Below are positions 45,250 to 58,160 of a DNA stretch of 64,000 nt, in pieces. The DNA comes from Lutraria lutraria (lineage: Eukaryota > Mollusca > Bivalvia > Venerida > Mactridae): contig OZ026844.1 in the NCBI GenBank assembly GCA_964023205.1, positions 33,775,326 through 33,839,325 of the forward strand, given 5' to 3'. Numbering within the stretch: position 1 is the first letter of the stretch; every line of letters starts with the position of its first letter. Below the pieces are notes generated by a model. The model saw nothing but the letters and a program-made list of their open reading frames with translations. It did not search any database and was not told where the DNA came from. The position numbers were made by a program, and so were the translations under genes.

Positions 45250-48200
45250 TACATGTCAATTTGCTTAGCGTGTTGTTATTATTTTATAACAGGTATTTTT
45301 TGCATTGGTTTATATACTGCTATTAATTAGCGACTGTATCGAATTTCATTTATCTCCATATTATTTTGTTATTGTGGCCGGACTTCTGGCCGCGAAGACG
45401 CACGTGGACCCCTATGATGAACATTTGCGTGTGCGTGTCAAATTCAGTGAATCTGTTAAGTGTGTTTTTATTGTTTATTTGATATAACAGAGTCAGTTTC
45501 CCAGAAAAGTTCCATTTGGTTGCTTAATAAAACCATTTATTGTGACACTAGGGCGTGACTACCGTTACACACGCCACGCACGTGCGTAATGTAAAACAAC
45601 GACACGTAGGTCGAAGTTGGGAGGAGTTGTTCATTTCTTGCAGAAGACATTTAAAAACTGACAGAAAGCTCCTCTACAGATGTATTGATTATCCAAATCC
45701 CCTTTATTGTGCACTTGTCCGTTTCCCACATTCTGTGTGCACACTACCACTATTTACCCAGTCTACACCCATGAGTACAGTTACTTCACACAAAAAATGT
45801 CAATAAGAAATAATTGGCAAGGGATATTTACCCCCTGCTTTCTTTAACAGGGGGTATTTTACCCCTTAATATTTTTGTGGGGGTATTTCAAAATTTTTAA
45901 ATGGTAATGACAATCATGGGAACCACTCCAAAGGCAATGGATATTCACTTAAAAACACAAACACACACTAAAGCCTTACCTTTTAAATGCACTTGTATTG
46001 TGTTCTGTATTTAATGTGTACATCATCATTTTCACAAACTTGTTGTGCATCCAGTGAAGAATGCCCCTTATTCTATATGTTTAAATCACTAGTCATAGAT
46101 ACTATATACACTTGAATTTGATCATTACACATTTTATTCGAGTGAAACATATCTGTGATCTAAAGTGCGTATCGGTATGCTCTAGAAATACTTTTTATGC
46201 ATATTTCAGGAAAACTAATGCATATTTACGCAAATATGTCAACATCAATGAAGTTAGAATTATATAGGAGAAAATATATATTATCACAGGAGTTATGGCC
46301 CCTTTTTGACTTAGCTCTCAGCAGGGGCTTTCGTGTCCTCTGGACACATTACTAGTCTTATAGATGCCTCTTATTTAGTCAACATCACTTCAATCTTGTG
46401 GCATCATTATCCTTGTGGTAGTTGTGTAAAATGTAAAATATACCAGTTTCAAACTGTAAATCCTGTTTTATCCTGACATGTATCACCAAAAAGTTTTAAA
46501 AAGTTGCAATATGGCTGTCCATATCGTAATGATACATTCATGTTGTTATGGGTCAGCATAATTTTGGGGTGTAATTATGTACACCAAGGCTCGAAATTAA
46601 CACTAGCATTAGAGCATTAACTAGCAAAATGCGAGTGAAAAATAAGATTTTGCTTGTTCATTTTATGAACACTAGCATTTTTTTGCGAGTGGACTGAAAG
46701 TGCCGTAATAACTTTAATTTTTATGCAATACAATTACATGAACATAAAATGGAACCTATTTTTGTTGTAACATGAAAACTTCTGAAAAACAAATGTGAAA
46801 AATTTGCATGTGGATTTCAAATTTTTTTATGGTGAGCTATTGTGATCGCATGATGTCCGTCGTCTGTGCGTGAGTGCGTGTGTGTGTCAGTGCGTCAACA
46901 ATTGCTTTAAACAACATCTCCTTCTGAACCAATTTTGGGTTCTTGTTTGAATTTGAATGAAATATATTTTAATTCTATTTCAGCAATGGGAGCTGTGTCA
47001 CACAGAAAAGTTGCTATGGTAATTGATATTGGTTGAGATGACCAGGTTACAGATTGTATTGCTTAGATAACTGATTAGAGTCCTCAACATGGTTATAACA
47101 CCACACACAAGCCTGATAGTAGTAGTGGAAGTAAGTGGGATTTTGTTTTTGTGAATTTTTTTGTGTTACTTTATACAAAGTATGTGTGTTGTACTCAGGT
47201 GTATTGATTCTAGCTCTAATTAAGTTTTGTGTTGTTACACTTTTCATGGATGTATGTACATTGTCCAATAAATATCTTCTATTAGTGCTTGTTGAATTTG
47301 CCAAGCAAGATGGCCGCCAAGGGAGGTTATTATTGTAGATGTGGGAACTATGTATAGAAAACCTGTCTTCTGTCAGATATTTTCTCACATTTCTCCTCCG
47401 GCACTGAGGATTATTGTATAACGAAAGAAAAGATATTCTGAAAAGTATTCCCCCAGATATTGAATGAAAGGGAATATTCTTGACCAGAAATTAAGACAAG
47501 TTTATAATTTCTGTCTTTAATTACATGCTTTATGTGTCCTTATAATCTGGTGATTTTTGGAAACTGGACGTTAGTTCAGCTTTCCATAGCTGTCACTCGC
47601 TTGGCATGCATAAAATTTTATGCAGACATAAGTAATAGGTTTTTCTACATCTGCCATACAATTGTTAAACTGGTTCCCATTCCTTGTTGCAGTGTAAATC
47701 TGTGTAAGCTCAGTTTCCATGAGTACTTTCAGTACTTTGATTTAAATTTTAGTCTATTGTTTGAAACAAATTACAGTGAAAGTAGACAAAAATTTCAAGA
47801 TAAGGATTGCATTCCTATACAAGTAACATTGGATATTTCAGAAGAAACTTCAGTATCCAGAGTGCAAGGCTACTTTTTCCATGGAAGTCTTTCTTAGGGA
47901 TCATGTATGTAGCGCAAAACTGTGATATGTGCACTTGCTACAGCTCTTCAACCTTTGTGGAATATTGGCATGGTAGGAATCTTTTAATGATATTCAGTCA
48001 ATCTTTCTGGTGCAACCATAAGTGTTAAGTGACTTTCTTCTTCAGTAACTGCTTCAAAACAATTACTTAAGACTATGGCATATCACAGCAATTAAATGTC
48101 ACTCAAAAACGCATTTGCCATAATCTTAAAAATAACAATTTTTTTTCCAAAACTAATTATACGTATCTGTCACTTACTTTGATGAGAAGGCTTTCCACTT

Positions 48201-49050
48201 TATAAGATGAGAACTGATGAAGTATTAGAAATGTTATCAAAGAAAATGTTACCTGGATTGAACGTTTGTTTATTAACTTTGTTCCACGCATATCAGAATG
48301 ATTTTTTTCAATATTTTCTCACTACCCGTGCCCATCAAAAGGGGAAATTTAGCCCAACAAATTCCAGAATAGGAAATATATATTCTTTTCTATGGAATAT
48401 GTGATTTTTTAGTTGTTTAACAAATATAGATATAACTACATGTAATTGATGAATGTAGTGTGAAAACTGTATTTGTCTTCTTTTTATGTGATCATTTCTG
48501 AAACACCACTTGTCAGGGAAAAATTCTGGCCATTTTAGGGGGAAAATGAAGGAAATTTTGCTTTGGGAAACTGCCCATATAAGGCAGTAAATATAGCAGG
48601 AAAAAAAACAACTGTATCATGAAAAGTCACATGGTATAGGCACCTTGTTTATGTAAGAAACGAGATCCATCAGTTGTAATCCTCCAAGCTTTCTATCCCC
48701 TATTAATGTTCAATTGTTGGTCATTTATTTTTCTCTTTGAATTCCATAAAGACATAGAACAGTCATTAAATATCAATTTTTACATAAATAATGTATAAGG
48801 TATGAAATGGAATCACTGTTTAGTTGGAGACTTGGTGATAAGCTTGTTGAATCTGTCCTGTGTATGGATAACAGGCATGAATGAGAGGATGATTCTGTCT
48901 CTGACCATTAATTATTGTTTGGGCATGAACGCTTAAATGCTCTGCAGTAACTATTACATAAGTGAGCTAACCTTGCCACCAGACTGTTAGATATCTGAAG
49001 TCATTGCATTTTCCCATGCAATCAATACATTAAAGGTTTATCAATTACAA
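45250..49050. other. Intergenic, repeats only
   Basis: Holds a copy of the 8070-8780 repeat (about 46280-46355), the 47569-47750 repeat, and a fragment (about 46830-46960, GGTGAGCTATTGTGATCGC...GATGTCCGTCGTC) of the element found complete at 55503-56389. Open frames of up to 121 codons here coincide with repeats and show no splice-bounded coding pattern. Confidence 0.5.
47569..47750 (+). repeat. Second copy of the 28390-28570 repeat
   Basis: Same ordered words as the copy at 28390. The two differ by scattered substitutions only. Confidence 0.6.
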
Positions 49051-49054
49051 CATA

Positions 49055-51290
49055 CAGTAAAACTGCGGTTATTCGAATTGCTCAGGTCTGAAAAATCATT
49101 CGGATAATCCATGGCTTCAAAAAGTGCATTTCAGTATGGTGTACTGGTTTATAAACGACAAAGCGTGCTGTATGTCCATTACAAGGGAGTTAACTCTTGT
49201 ATTCACAGATGATGTTACATGATTGAATATAACAATAAAAGACAATGCATAACTAACAAATACTTCTGATTATATATCATTTTATTGATAAATTCACAAA
49301 GGAAACAATAATAAATACATAATTATGTATGTAGTTAAATAAATACCTACACATTCACAGATTAAATAGCGAACAATCCTACAAAACAATACATCATTAT
49401 TACTTAACTTACTAACGACAAATGGTAGACTTAGCTGTAGTCATTTTCATAGTCAATTTTAAAAGAAAGACATGATTTCTGTCTGTTTATTACATTTTGT
49501 TACTAGATCATACTTCTATATTTTTCTTACATTTTACACAAATTATTATGGAAATCACCATAATATTCGCAACTTCTAAAATGCGCACTTAAGTTTGTGA
49601 CTGATTGGAGTAAATCTTGTGTTGTTGGAATGATCTAATCTGACTTCATCATCATCGTTTTTGTTGTCACCATCCAGATCCAGGTATTTTTTTTATGACC
49701 TGTCCTTTTTTATGCCATTTTTGGGTCTGGTATTCTCCCCTGTGTATATATAATACTAAACATTTCCCACTTAGAGGATAATTTTCCTCCGTAATTAAAA
49801 ATAAATTAGTGTTTCACAACACAAATTTCCCCCATCAAAGGGACCCAATACCTGCATATTCTCCAAAACAATAAAAAAGGGCTGAAAGCACTTCTTCAAT
49901 GTATGAATCATCATTGATGTCCACACATCAGTAAGTCATCATCAAGTCTGATGTAGTAATGTGACCACCTGTATTCAGCAACCACCTGCTGTGAGTTACC
50001 ACTTTAGTCCACATGAGGCATTTTCCTTTCAAATTAACCTTTATTGAACGACAACCTGCCTAATTCGACCAGCATTGTAGTATGTGTTTTCACACTGAAA
50101 CACGAATCAATAGATTTGTTTGGCCTATTTATCCTCAGGTAAAATACACACGATTTAACGCAGTCACATGACATAAACTTGTCTCATTGCAGTATTGATT
50201 TTACACATTAAACGCTTCACACATTAACATGTTAATCAGCATTTATTTTTAATGCACAATGTTCTATAGTATAACAATTGGGAACATAATACTGAACCTC
50301 TAAAACATCCTTCCTGCATGCACCTGGATTAGGAGACCACTTTAGACAAGTCCCCTGCATGGTCTCTTAATACAGGTTAGACGGTATATTGTTATTGAGG
50401 CCCTTGTCTGACTCATAATTTGTTTCAATTGTTTGATTTTCAATAAAACCAGCATGTTTGAAACAGTTCCTTATTGTTGTCGATGTCACTCTGTTCCATG
50501 CTTGGCTTATCATTTCAAATGCTTGTAGCATGTTGACATGACTGTCTTTTTTGGTTTCTACACATCTCATAACATGGTACATAATAATGAACCTATTTTC
50601 TACATTGACATTTCAATCAATGAATAACTCCCTGGCCCTGAGGTCATAAAACTTGAGAACAGTTTCCTGAGCTTAAATCTCCATTCCATTCTCAAAGTAT
50701 TATGGTTGAAAATATAGAGCTGATTAATGTTTTAAATACATATTCAGATCTACTATACTGTCAGATTATAGTATCAATAATATCATTATTGTCTGATCAT
50801 ATTTTAATTAGAAATATTAAAAGAAAAGATACGAGATTTTGAGCTTGGAGACCGATCTCAAGTTTTATAACCTTGGACCCTGGTCCATCAACTGAGTCTT
50901 ACTTGTTGTGTTGGGAGGTAGAAATTGAACCTTTATAGATTCTAAACCTTCCACATCAGGACTGAGCTGGACAATTATTAACCATCATGAGAATTCTTTT
51001 CTCTTTCGTTTTCATTTTTTGTCCAACTTTAATAGCCAACTTTAAAATATTTCAGAAGTCATCCACCCTTTTTGTTGGCTGTACGTTTCACTGGTTAAGA
51101 CTTTTTCAACATCTTGGCTTCATTGACTTTCCAATAACCATGATGGGTATTTTGTGAGCTTCTGTCATATTTGCACAGATCATGGCAGTTAGTCGAGCTT
51201 TGCTGTTCTTCCGAAGATGACATTTGACATTCTTAAATTCTAATGTCTTATCTGGCACAAGTTAATGAAATGTCATCCTGGCACAAGTAA
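49055..51290 (-). pseudogene. pogo/Tigger transposase copy A, truncated and interrupted
   Basis: Read on the - strand, about 51250-51115 gives NVKCHLRKNSKARLTAM and MVIGKSMKPRC. About 51000-50890 gives LMMVNNCPAQS and FLPPNTTSKTQLMD. 50582-50367 gives MYHVMRCVETKKDSHVNM and AWNRVTSTTIRNCFKHAGF. About 49930-49890 gives CVDINDDSYIEEV. These are consecutive blocks of the pogo-type DDE transposase. The catalytic DNCPAH aspartate is now Asn, and stops and frameshifts are present. The N-terminal DNA-binding half is missing at the 51.3-kb side. A terminal repeat starting CAGTAAAACTGCGGTTATTC lies at 49055, preceded by TA. A MITE sits inside. The gene is dead; its product would have cut and pasted its own element. 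Confidence 0.8.
50631..50884. mobile_element. Palindromic-end MITE inserted in pogo copy A
   Basis: The left end CCTGGCCCTGAGGTCATAAA and right end AGTTTTATAACCTTGGACCC are inverted. The insertion point falls within the codons of the conserved QLMDxGI block of the transposase, so the pogo copy is older than this MITE. Confidence 0.75.
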
Positions 51291-52289
51291 ACATATGAGA
51301 AAATAAAATTACAGTAAAACCCCGATTATCCGAAGTGGTCGGGACCGAAAAATTACTACGGATAACCCGGCGTTCCGGATAATCCAGGGTAAAGGAAATC
51401 TAGTCATTGTATGAAAACAAAGGGAGGTCACTCCCAAATATATTATGCCGTACACGTAAAGATACAATTACAACAAAATGTTTGTGTAATAATTCATACT
51501 TTATTAACGTAAAATACATTTTAAGATAAAGTTTTTATATGTATTACATAAAAACAAATGTAGATCGTACCATTATTAATAGATATATCAAAGTCATATG
51601 GAAACTATTGAAACTAGGAGTACAAATGAATACAAAAAACAGTAGCACATGTCATGTTTCAAAGCACATTAATCCATGAGAAATTAAATCCTGAATGAAA
51701 TATACACAAAATATTAGAATAAGCACACGGTTTCAATAAGTAACAAACATAAATAAAATATAAATCCATCGCGAAATTTCATTTTATTACTATAGTCACA
51801 ATCATATACGAACGTCACTCAAATCGTTGTCGTCCTTATCATGTACCGGTGATGATGGGAGTCACGATAATATTATACACTTAATCACTTAAAGAATGAA
51901 GTTATCTTCGATTGTTCCACACATTTCTTTAACAAGTCATCTTAATTTCTCTAATTTGTCAGACATTTTACATAAAGAACTCAAAAATCACATATCCTGA
52001 AATCACGCTTAGATTAGATACTGATTGTTACAAATTATCTGTTGTTGGAATCCATGTCTGGTTAGTTTCAACATGGTTGTAATCATCATCGTCGTCTTCT
52101 TCAACATTTGAGTGGGTATTTGATGTTACTTCTTTGATCAAGGATTCGTCATTAACGTCCATACATGGGCATAAATCAAAATAATGAAGACAAAGCGTGA
52201 CATGGGGGGTCAAATTTAGAATGATACTTTTGTTCATAATATTGCCAAAAGTAGGTTGGAAATATATTATATTGTGAAAAATTGACAAT

Positions 52290-54920
52290 GGCTAAATTAT
52301 AGGATTAAAGTCTTCTACAAATTTACAACATTTTAATCAAATAAATATTATATTTTCAATAGCAATCCTTAAAATTCAAACAATCTTATGGATTAAACTA
52401 TGGAAATAATAACACATTTTTGTGATTTTTTCAGCAGACTTTCATGAAAACAACTTTTTGATACAAAAAAAATATACATACAACCATAATTTTCCCAAAA
52501 ATATATATTTATGGCGTTTTGAACTTCATTTTTTTTTAAATACGCTTCAAAAAGTTTTTATGTAACATTTACTGCTGCAAATACAAATTAGCTAATTCAA
52601 TTTTATCAATTTTCAGGTATATTCAAAGATATATGTGAATTTTCACTTAATTGGTAGTATTCTTGGGTAACTTAACAATGTCCCCAAAACTAGTAAATAT
52701 CTTCTGTTACCGTTACACTCGGGACAGATATTCTTTGTGTATGGTCTTATGATAAAGACAGTATTGTTAATCTATTGTTATACAATTTGTTTCATTGTAA
52801 TACAATTTGTTCAATTATTTTATTATAAAATACAAACAGATAATCTATTTGATAATGTTTTAGTTTTAAATGGTGACAACACCAACACCAGGGGACGTTC
52901 TAAAACTGTAATGTAAATATACGAAACTGTTATGATCAGGAGTATCATAAAATGGATTCATGACAACATCTGTCAAATGTATTTTGCAATTCATTAAATA
53001 AGATTTTGAACAAATCAAAACTATTTCCAATTTGGTAAGTCAATTGCGTTACTGAACATGAATTATTAATTTATATATATACAGACTAAGTAAAGGTTAC
53101 ACTCCGTACAAATTTGTTTAGTCTTTTAGCATACAAATATGAAAGTGCTATGATCATTGCGTTGCAATTCATTCTTAGTATGTTTTTTAAGATAATAAAA
53201 AGATACACAAACATCTGTCCTGCTTGATATGTTGTTGGTTGAAAATGTTGTTGGAGGGAGGGGAGGAATTAGAAAACATTTAAAACTGTAGATTTGTCAA
53301 CTTGTAACAATTAATATCGCATTATCATATATTTACTAATTTGGCCACTTATCAAATTAAAGAAATGATTTCTCAACACATTCAAACTATATTGAACAAA
53401 TCTTTTAAACATGAATTAAGTCATATAAACAGACATATAGAAAATACACTAGGGACTCACAATTTCTTCTTTGTTTATTTTAAGTAAAATAGTCAGGACT
53501 CACAATTTTATCTTTGTTTGTTTTAAGTAAAACAATAATAAAAAGTTTTTGAAATGTTTTGATTATGAACTATGTATTTGCAACTCATCTCAAGGAAGAT
53601 ATGCGTCACTGAAATTAGATTTCAAAATTTTGAAAAATAACCCAGATATGAAAAAAGTCTACATACTTAAAGGACAACCCTCGTTTATCCTAGAAAATGT
53701 TTAATAAAAAAATATCAATTTCAAGTCTTCTACTCAGAGTGTGCTTCTTCTCAGTCCTCTATAAATGGGAGTTTTACCACTTATTTAGGCATTTTGTAAC
53801 TTCATGATCCTGCAGTGTTAGTATATTGTTACTGGTATAGTTCCTGTAAAAGCAAACCGAATTTGTGTATAGTATTGCATGAAGATGTGTTTGTGTCCCG
53901 AGTGTAACATTTTCAATTGTTATATATAAATAATATAACATGTAAAATATGTTAAGAAATCATGAAATAAATCGATTAATTCTGTACTGTTTTCATCTGA
54001 GAATGTTTCTTCATCAAAATAAAAGATAAATTACTTTTTATCTTCAGTATATTGAACAAATCTAATTGGTATATATATCTGAATATAACTATTTTTATAA
54101 GAACTTTCAAACTTTTTAAACATGCTCCATTTCTCTGCTTCAGACTTTAAAGTATTTATTCACGTCAGTTATTTGATATAAATGTGGAAAACAATTAACA
54201 TGGACTACTGTTCTATAGTTACATATCAAAACTAAAATGATGAATATATAGCGTTACACTCGGGACAACACTTAAAACCATGTACACAAAAAATGAATTG
54301 CACTACATGAATTTGTTTTAGTTTTGTGAGCTTGTGGGTACGCTTCTGTTTGAGAAATAGAGAAAAAACATATCAAATTCAAAGAATGATAAAAAAATTC
54401 TTATCTAAATGCAAAATGTTACACTCGGGACATTTCCAATCAGCTTTATTCAAGATGGTATAACGTAAAAAACAAATGATTCTTTTGATCATTTCTTTTT
54501 TTAAACAACATGGACAAATATGCCTATCAATATGTTAAACTGCATTTTCTGTCCAAGCATTAGTTTACTTACAGCAATATCATCAATTTGAATTTCCATT
54601 TTTTCCTTGAGCAAAATATTTTACATGTGCACTTGAAAGGTGATTTCTAAATAATACTTATTATTGAAATATTTGAACAAAATGCATTAAATTTTAAATA
54701 TAACACATGTACAATGAAATTAAGAACAATTATTGATTACTTACCCAAAAACTGAACAAAATATAAAAGATTGAAAAATGTGTAAAGAAAAAATGTCACG
54801 CTAAAAGTGTTACACTCGGGACATTTTTTGCCTGTTTTTCTAATGTAACTTTTGAACGAGTAACACAATCAAGCTGAAATTTTGCAACATTTTTAACAAC
54901 ATCAAGACACACCATCAGAA
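52290..54920. other. 2.6-kb insertion carrying five copies of a 15-bp motif
   Basis: Separates two parts of the copy B C-terminus. No reading frame is found. GTTACACTCGGGACA occurs exactly at 52712-52726, 54253-54267, 54418-54432 and 54809-54823, and in reverse complement at 53894-53908. A tandem duplication of about 57 bp (GGACTCACAATTT..TCTTTGTTT..TTTTAAGTAAAA) lies at about 53454-53530. Otherwise very AT-rich. Nature unknown. Confidence 0.6.
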
Positions 54921-55502
54921 CATTAAAGTACATTCCTGTGTTGTGTGGTATTCTTTAAATCTTGAAAAGAAAAATTGTCTTCATTATTTTGATTTATGCC
55001 CACATACGGGTAACAGTTGTCGTCTAACGTGATAAAATCACTCATGATTTTCTCATTTAAACCCAGTTTAGCTAACTGGGTTAGAGGAATGTCATCATCG
55101 GGGTCATCATCTGAGTCATATGTTTCACACTCCTGTTGTTTCTCTAGTACGAATCCAGCATGTCTGAAACAATTGGAGATTGTAGATGGAGTAACACTGT
55201 TCCAAGTCTGGTACATCATTTCCAAGGCTTGGAGAATGTCAATCTTTGAGTCTTTGCTTGAGTCAATACCCCTCAAGATATGGTACATTACTTGCTTCCT
55301 GCAGTTACATTTGAACGATTGTATGATACATTGGTGGTATTTGGTGGTAGGAATACCAAATTTACCGACTCAAGGACCCTTACATTTGGATGTGCGGGTC
55401 AGTTATCAACAATCAATGCGATTTTCTTATTCTTTTTTGTCATCTTTTTGTCTAGACAAATTAACCATGACTCAAATATTTCTGACGTCATCCAGGCTTT
55501 TT

Positions 55503-56389
55503 AGCTCACCTGATTCATCAGGTGAGCTTTTAGGATCGGTGAATGTCCGGCGTCTGTTGTCCGGCGTCTGTCCACAATTAGTTTGTTTACACTCTAGCAA
55601 CTGCAGCTCTTTACGAATCTTGATTAAACTTGCTCACAATGTATATGGATGGCCACAATGTCTTGGCTAAGTTCGATTATGGGCAAAATCTGATAATTTC
55701 TAGAGTTATGGCCCTTGAATTACAAAATTTGTTATATTTAGCTTGTTTACACTCTAACGCCTTCATTTATTCACCAAACCCGATAATACTTTCAGTAAAT
55801 GTGTATAATTAAAAGATCTTAGACAAGTTCGATTATGGGCGGAATCGGACCCAAACTTCAAGAGTTATGGGCCCTTGATTTTGAAAATTTGCTATATTTT
55901 AGCTTGTTTACACTCTAGCACCTACATTTATTCACCGATCCTAATAATATTTTTTTAGTAAATGTGTATAACCAAAAGATCTTAGACAAGTTCGATTATG
56001 GGCGGAAATGGACCACATCTTCAAGAGTTATGGGCCCTTGACTTAGCAAATTTGCTATATTTTAGCTTGTTCACACTCTAGCACCTTCATTTATTCACCG
56101 ATCCTAATCATATTTACAATAAATGTGTATGACCTTGTGGTTTTGGACAAGTTATGTTATGGGTGGAATCGGACCCCAACTTCAAGAGTTATGGACCCTT
56201 GGATTAGAAAATTTGCTGCGTGTTAGCTTGTTTAACAGTATTATACCTTCATTGTTCAATTTGTTGGTTTTGATCTCAAAATCTACGTAAAAATGAGTTT
56301 TATGAAATGGAAACTATATTATCTGGTCATTGATTATTGGCCTTTGTTCTCAGGTGAGCGATAAAGGGCCAATGTGGCCCTCTTGTTTG
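55503..56389. mobile_element. Pearl-like non-autonomous element with 161-bp core repeats
   Basis: Begins with the hairpin AGCTCACCTGA/TCAGGTGAGCT and ends CAGGTGAGCGATAAAGGGCC..TGTGGCCCTCTTG. The core is four units starting at GCTTGTTTACACTC-type words at 55581, 55741, 55902 and 56065, with a fifth partial at 56226 (spacings 160, 161, 163, 161). Each unit contains ACAAGTTCGATTATGGGCGG and AAGAGTTATGGGCCCTTGA. It inserted in a T-run inside the transposase codons of copy B. Palindrome plus core repeats of about 160 bp is the architecture described for bivalve pearl elements. The match is architectural. Confidence 0.7.
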
Positions 56390-57309
56390 TTAGCCTTGTA
56401 TTCTGTGGGGAGACTTTTCACGTTTTTAAAACACCTGGGTATTTCAGATTTACCTATAACCAAGATAGGCAATTTATTTCTACCCGACATATTGGAGCAA
56501 AGTAAAGCTATAAGCCTAGCTTTGCTTCTTTTCCCACTGTGACATTGGACATTTTTGAATTCTGATAAAATACCCCAGAGTGTCTCATTAGCATTGTAGA
56601 CATCATCTGGACTGTATTCAGACAGAAGCTGTTGTAATTTGACAGACCATGCTGTTACTTCATTTGAGTTCATATTAACAGCATTCTCCTCCCCACAGAC
56701 CTTTTTAAATGTGATACCATGGCGCTCTTTAAACTTATCTAGTCAACCATTTGACGCAATAAATTCAGTAACAGACATTTTGGAAGCAAACTCTTCCACA
56801 TTGGATTGCAGCATAGGTCCAGAGATAGGAATATTATTGGACCTTATGGTAGTAAACCATTTCAATAATACCGCTTCTAACTCGCCATGGCTTCACGTTT
56901 TCAAACATTTTCTCTTTGGTCCAAACTTTTAAAAAACGTCTTCAGTTTCTTCTTATTGTTTCAACCAAGTTGAAAGCGTACTGCTGGGAAGTCCATGCTT
57001 TTTAGCAATCTCTGACTTAGACAATCCTCCCTTTTCAACTTCAATTATCGCGGCATAATTCTCATTAATACTCTTCATCTCTTTCTTCCTTTTATTACCC
57101 TTTTTCCCCATGACTGATCCATATATCCCCCCGTTTCCGGGTCCTCTGGATTGCTCAGTACAACTTGTTTTGTAGTTTACTGATCAAAAGACTGGCAACT
57201 GAGAATATGTGTTCTGACAGTACTGATGTAACAGTGAGTGAGAGGACACGCTTGGCGATGATTGCTATCTTGAGATACTTAAACTCGTACCTTTTCCACC
57301 AGTCGAGCG

Positions 57310-58160
57310 TCACAGTTCTTTGACGTTTTTTTGGGCGAGGTCATTAAGTTTATAACTCAGATAATTTATTATGTTGTCGGCTTCGAAGTTACAAAAGTTC
57401 AGTTCATGGCATTTCTTAGGCGGAGTGTTGTTGGCACATGCGGGTGGACGTAGTGGTATATTGTTGATATGTTCCTCCAGTTTATCAGGGGTAACCTGGT
57501 GTTGTTCAGCAGACAGGAATGGTAGGCGCTTGTACTTAAGGTCCAGTAGTGATGCAGTACAGGTAGCGATTTTGCCGTGTCTATTGTATCGGGTTGGAAA
57601 CACGTGTTCAGTTCTGACTTTCTTCACTTTCATTATGACACTGTGATCTCCACTTTGATATTAGCTTGTGTTTTGGCTCCTTCAGTAGTTCCTGGAATTT
57701 CTTGAGTTTGGCGATGAGGGTTGTTGAATGTTTGAAATGTCCGACCCATTTCTGTGCTCTGGCCACCATTTTAGAAACTCCCTGTTGCTCATTAGGCCTG
57801 GCTTAACGCAAGACTTAACTGAAGTGTATGTCAAAAACACCCAAGATCACCCCACCAGCACCGACACTGGATGTCATTCTCCACACACTGTCTATTTGGT
57901 GCTCAGTGACAGTAATATAAGTGTTGTTGCTGGTGCAGGTATTGGTTGTTGAGGACACAACTGCAGCACTGGCTAGATCAGTGTGGAACTCTCCTTCTCA
58001 CTCAGGTAGTGTGACACTGTGGGCACAGATAGTATCCCTGCTCATTACAATATTTGCTGTTTTCTTGGTACAATCAAACCTGTCTTCTGTGGGACTTTGT
58101 AAAAAGGTCACATATTGCACAATTAAGTGCTCCTTTACTTCTTGTTTCCATTTCCTATGA
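57310..58160 (-). pseudogene. hAT (ZBED-type) transposase remnant
   Basis: Reading down the - strand: NTYITVTEHQIDSVW (about 57940-57890), resembling the YVTVTxHYID block after the first hAT catalytic Asp. Then SKMVARAQKWVGHFKHSTTL and EPKHKLI (about 57780-57680), and KIATCTASLLDLKYKRLPFL (within 57633-57310), resembling the LDPRFKxLPFLS block. The order agrees with ZBED-like hAT proteins, but large pieces between blocks are missing, including the TRWNST segment, and stops break the frame. It is a decayed fragment abutting the start of pogo copy B. Confidence 0.65.

Larger units (their letters stand above)
51312..57112 (-). pseudogene. pogo/Tigger transposase copy B, split by two insertions
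   Basis: The gene starts at an ATG on the - strand (57112): MGKKGNKRKKEMKSINENYA, then a helix-turn-helix GGLSKSEIAKKHGLPSSTLS (about residues 28-47). It continues through FGPKRK, a CENP-B-type region (LLKWFTTIRSNNIPISGP), YSPDDVYNANETLWG, VIGKSEIPRCFKN and LPTEYKANK. The frame is interrupted at 56389-55503 and resumes with MTSEIFESWLICLDKKMTK, VDN-stop-PAHP, FLPPNTT and MYHILRGIDSSKD...NCFRHAGF (55288 onward). A C-terminal acidic piece (CMDVNDESLIKEV) reappears at 52170-52028 beyond a second insertion. The terminal repeat CAGTAAAACCCCGATTATCC is at 51312 after TA. Several stops, a first catalytic Asp changed to Asn (YNANET), and no right terminal repeat: inactive. Confidence 0.85.

Noticed and set aside
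45555..45806. 83-codon + strand frame in less AT-rich sequence near the SSUH2-like promoter
   Set aside because: No recognisable motif, no signal peptide or splice evidence. It may simply reflect promoter-area composition.
47300..47345. AAGATGGCCGCC with a 15-codon frame, possible first exon or YY1-type promoter site
   Set aside because: Matches a YY1-like motif and a strong start context, but no downstream exon or promoter context supports a gene. A single short motif is not enough.
55017..55670. 217-codon + strand frame
   Set aside because: Antisense to pogo copy B and runs across the insertion boundary at 55503 into the pearl-like element, so it cannot be one ancestral gene.
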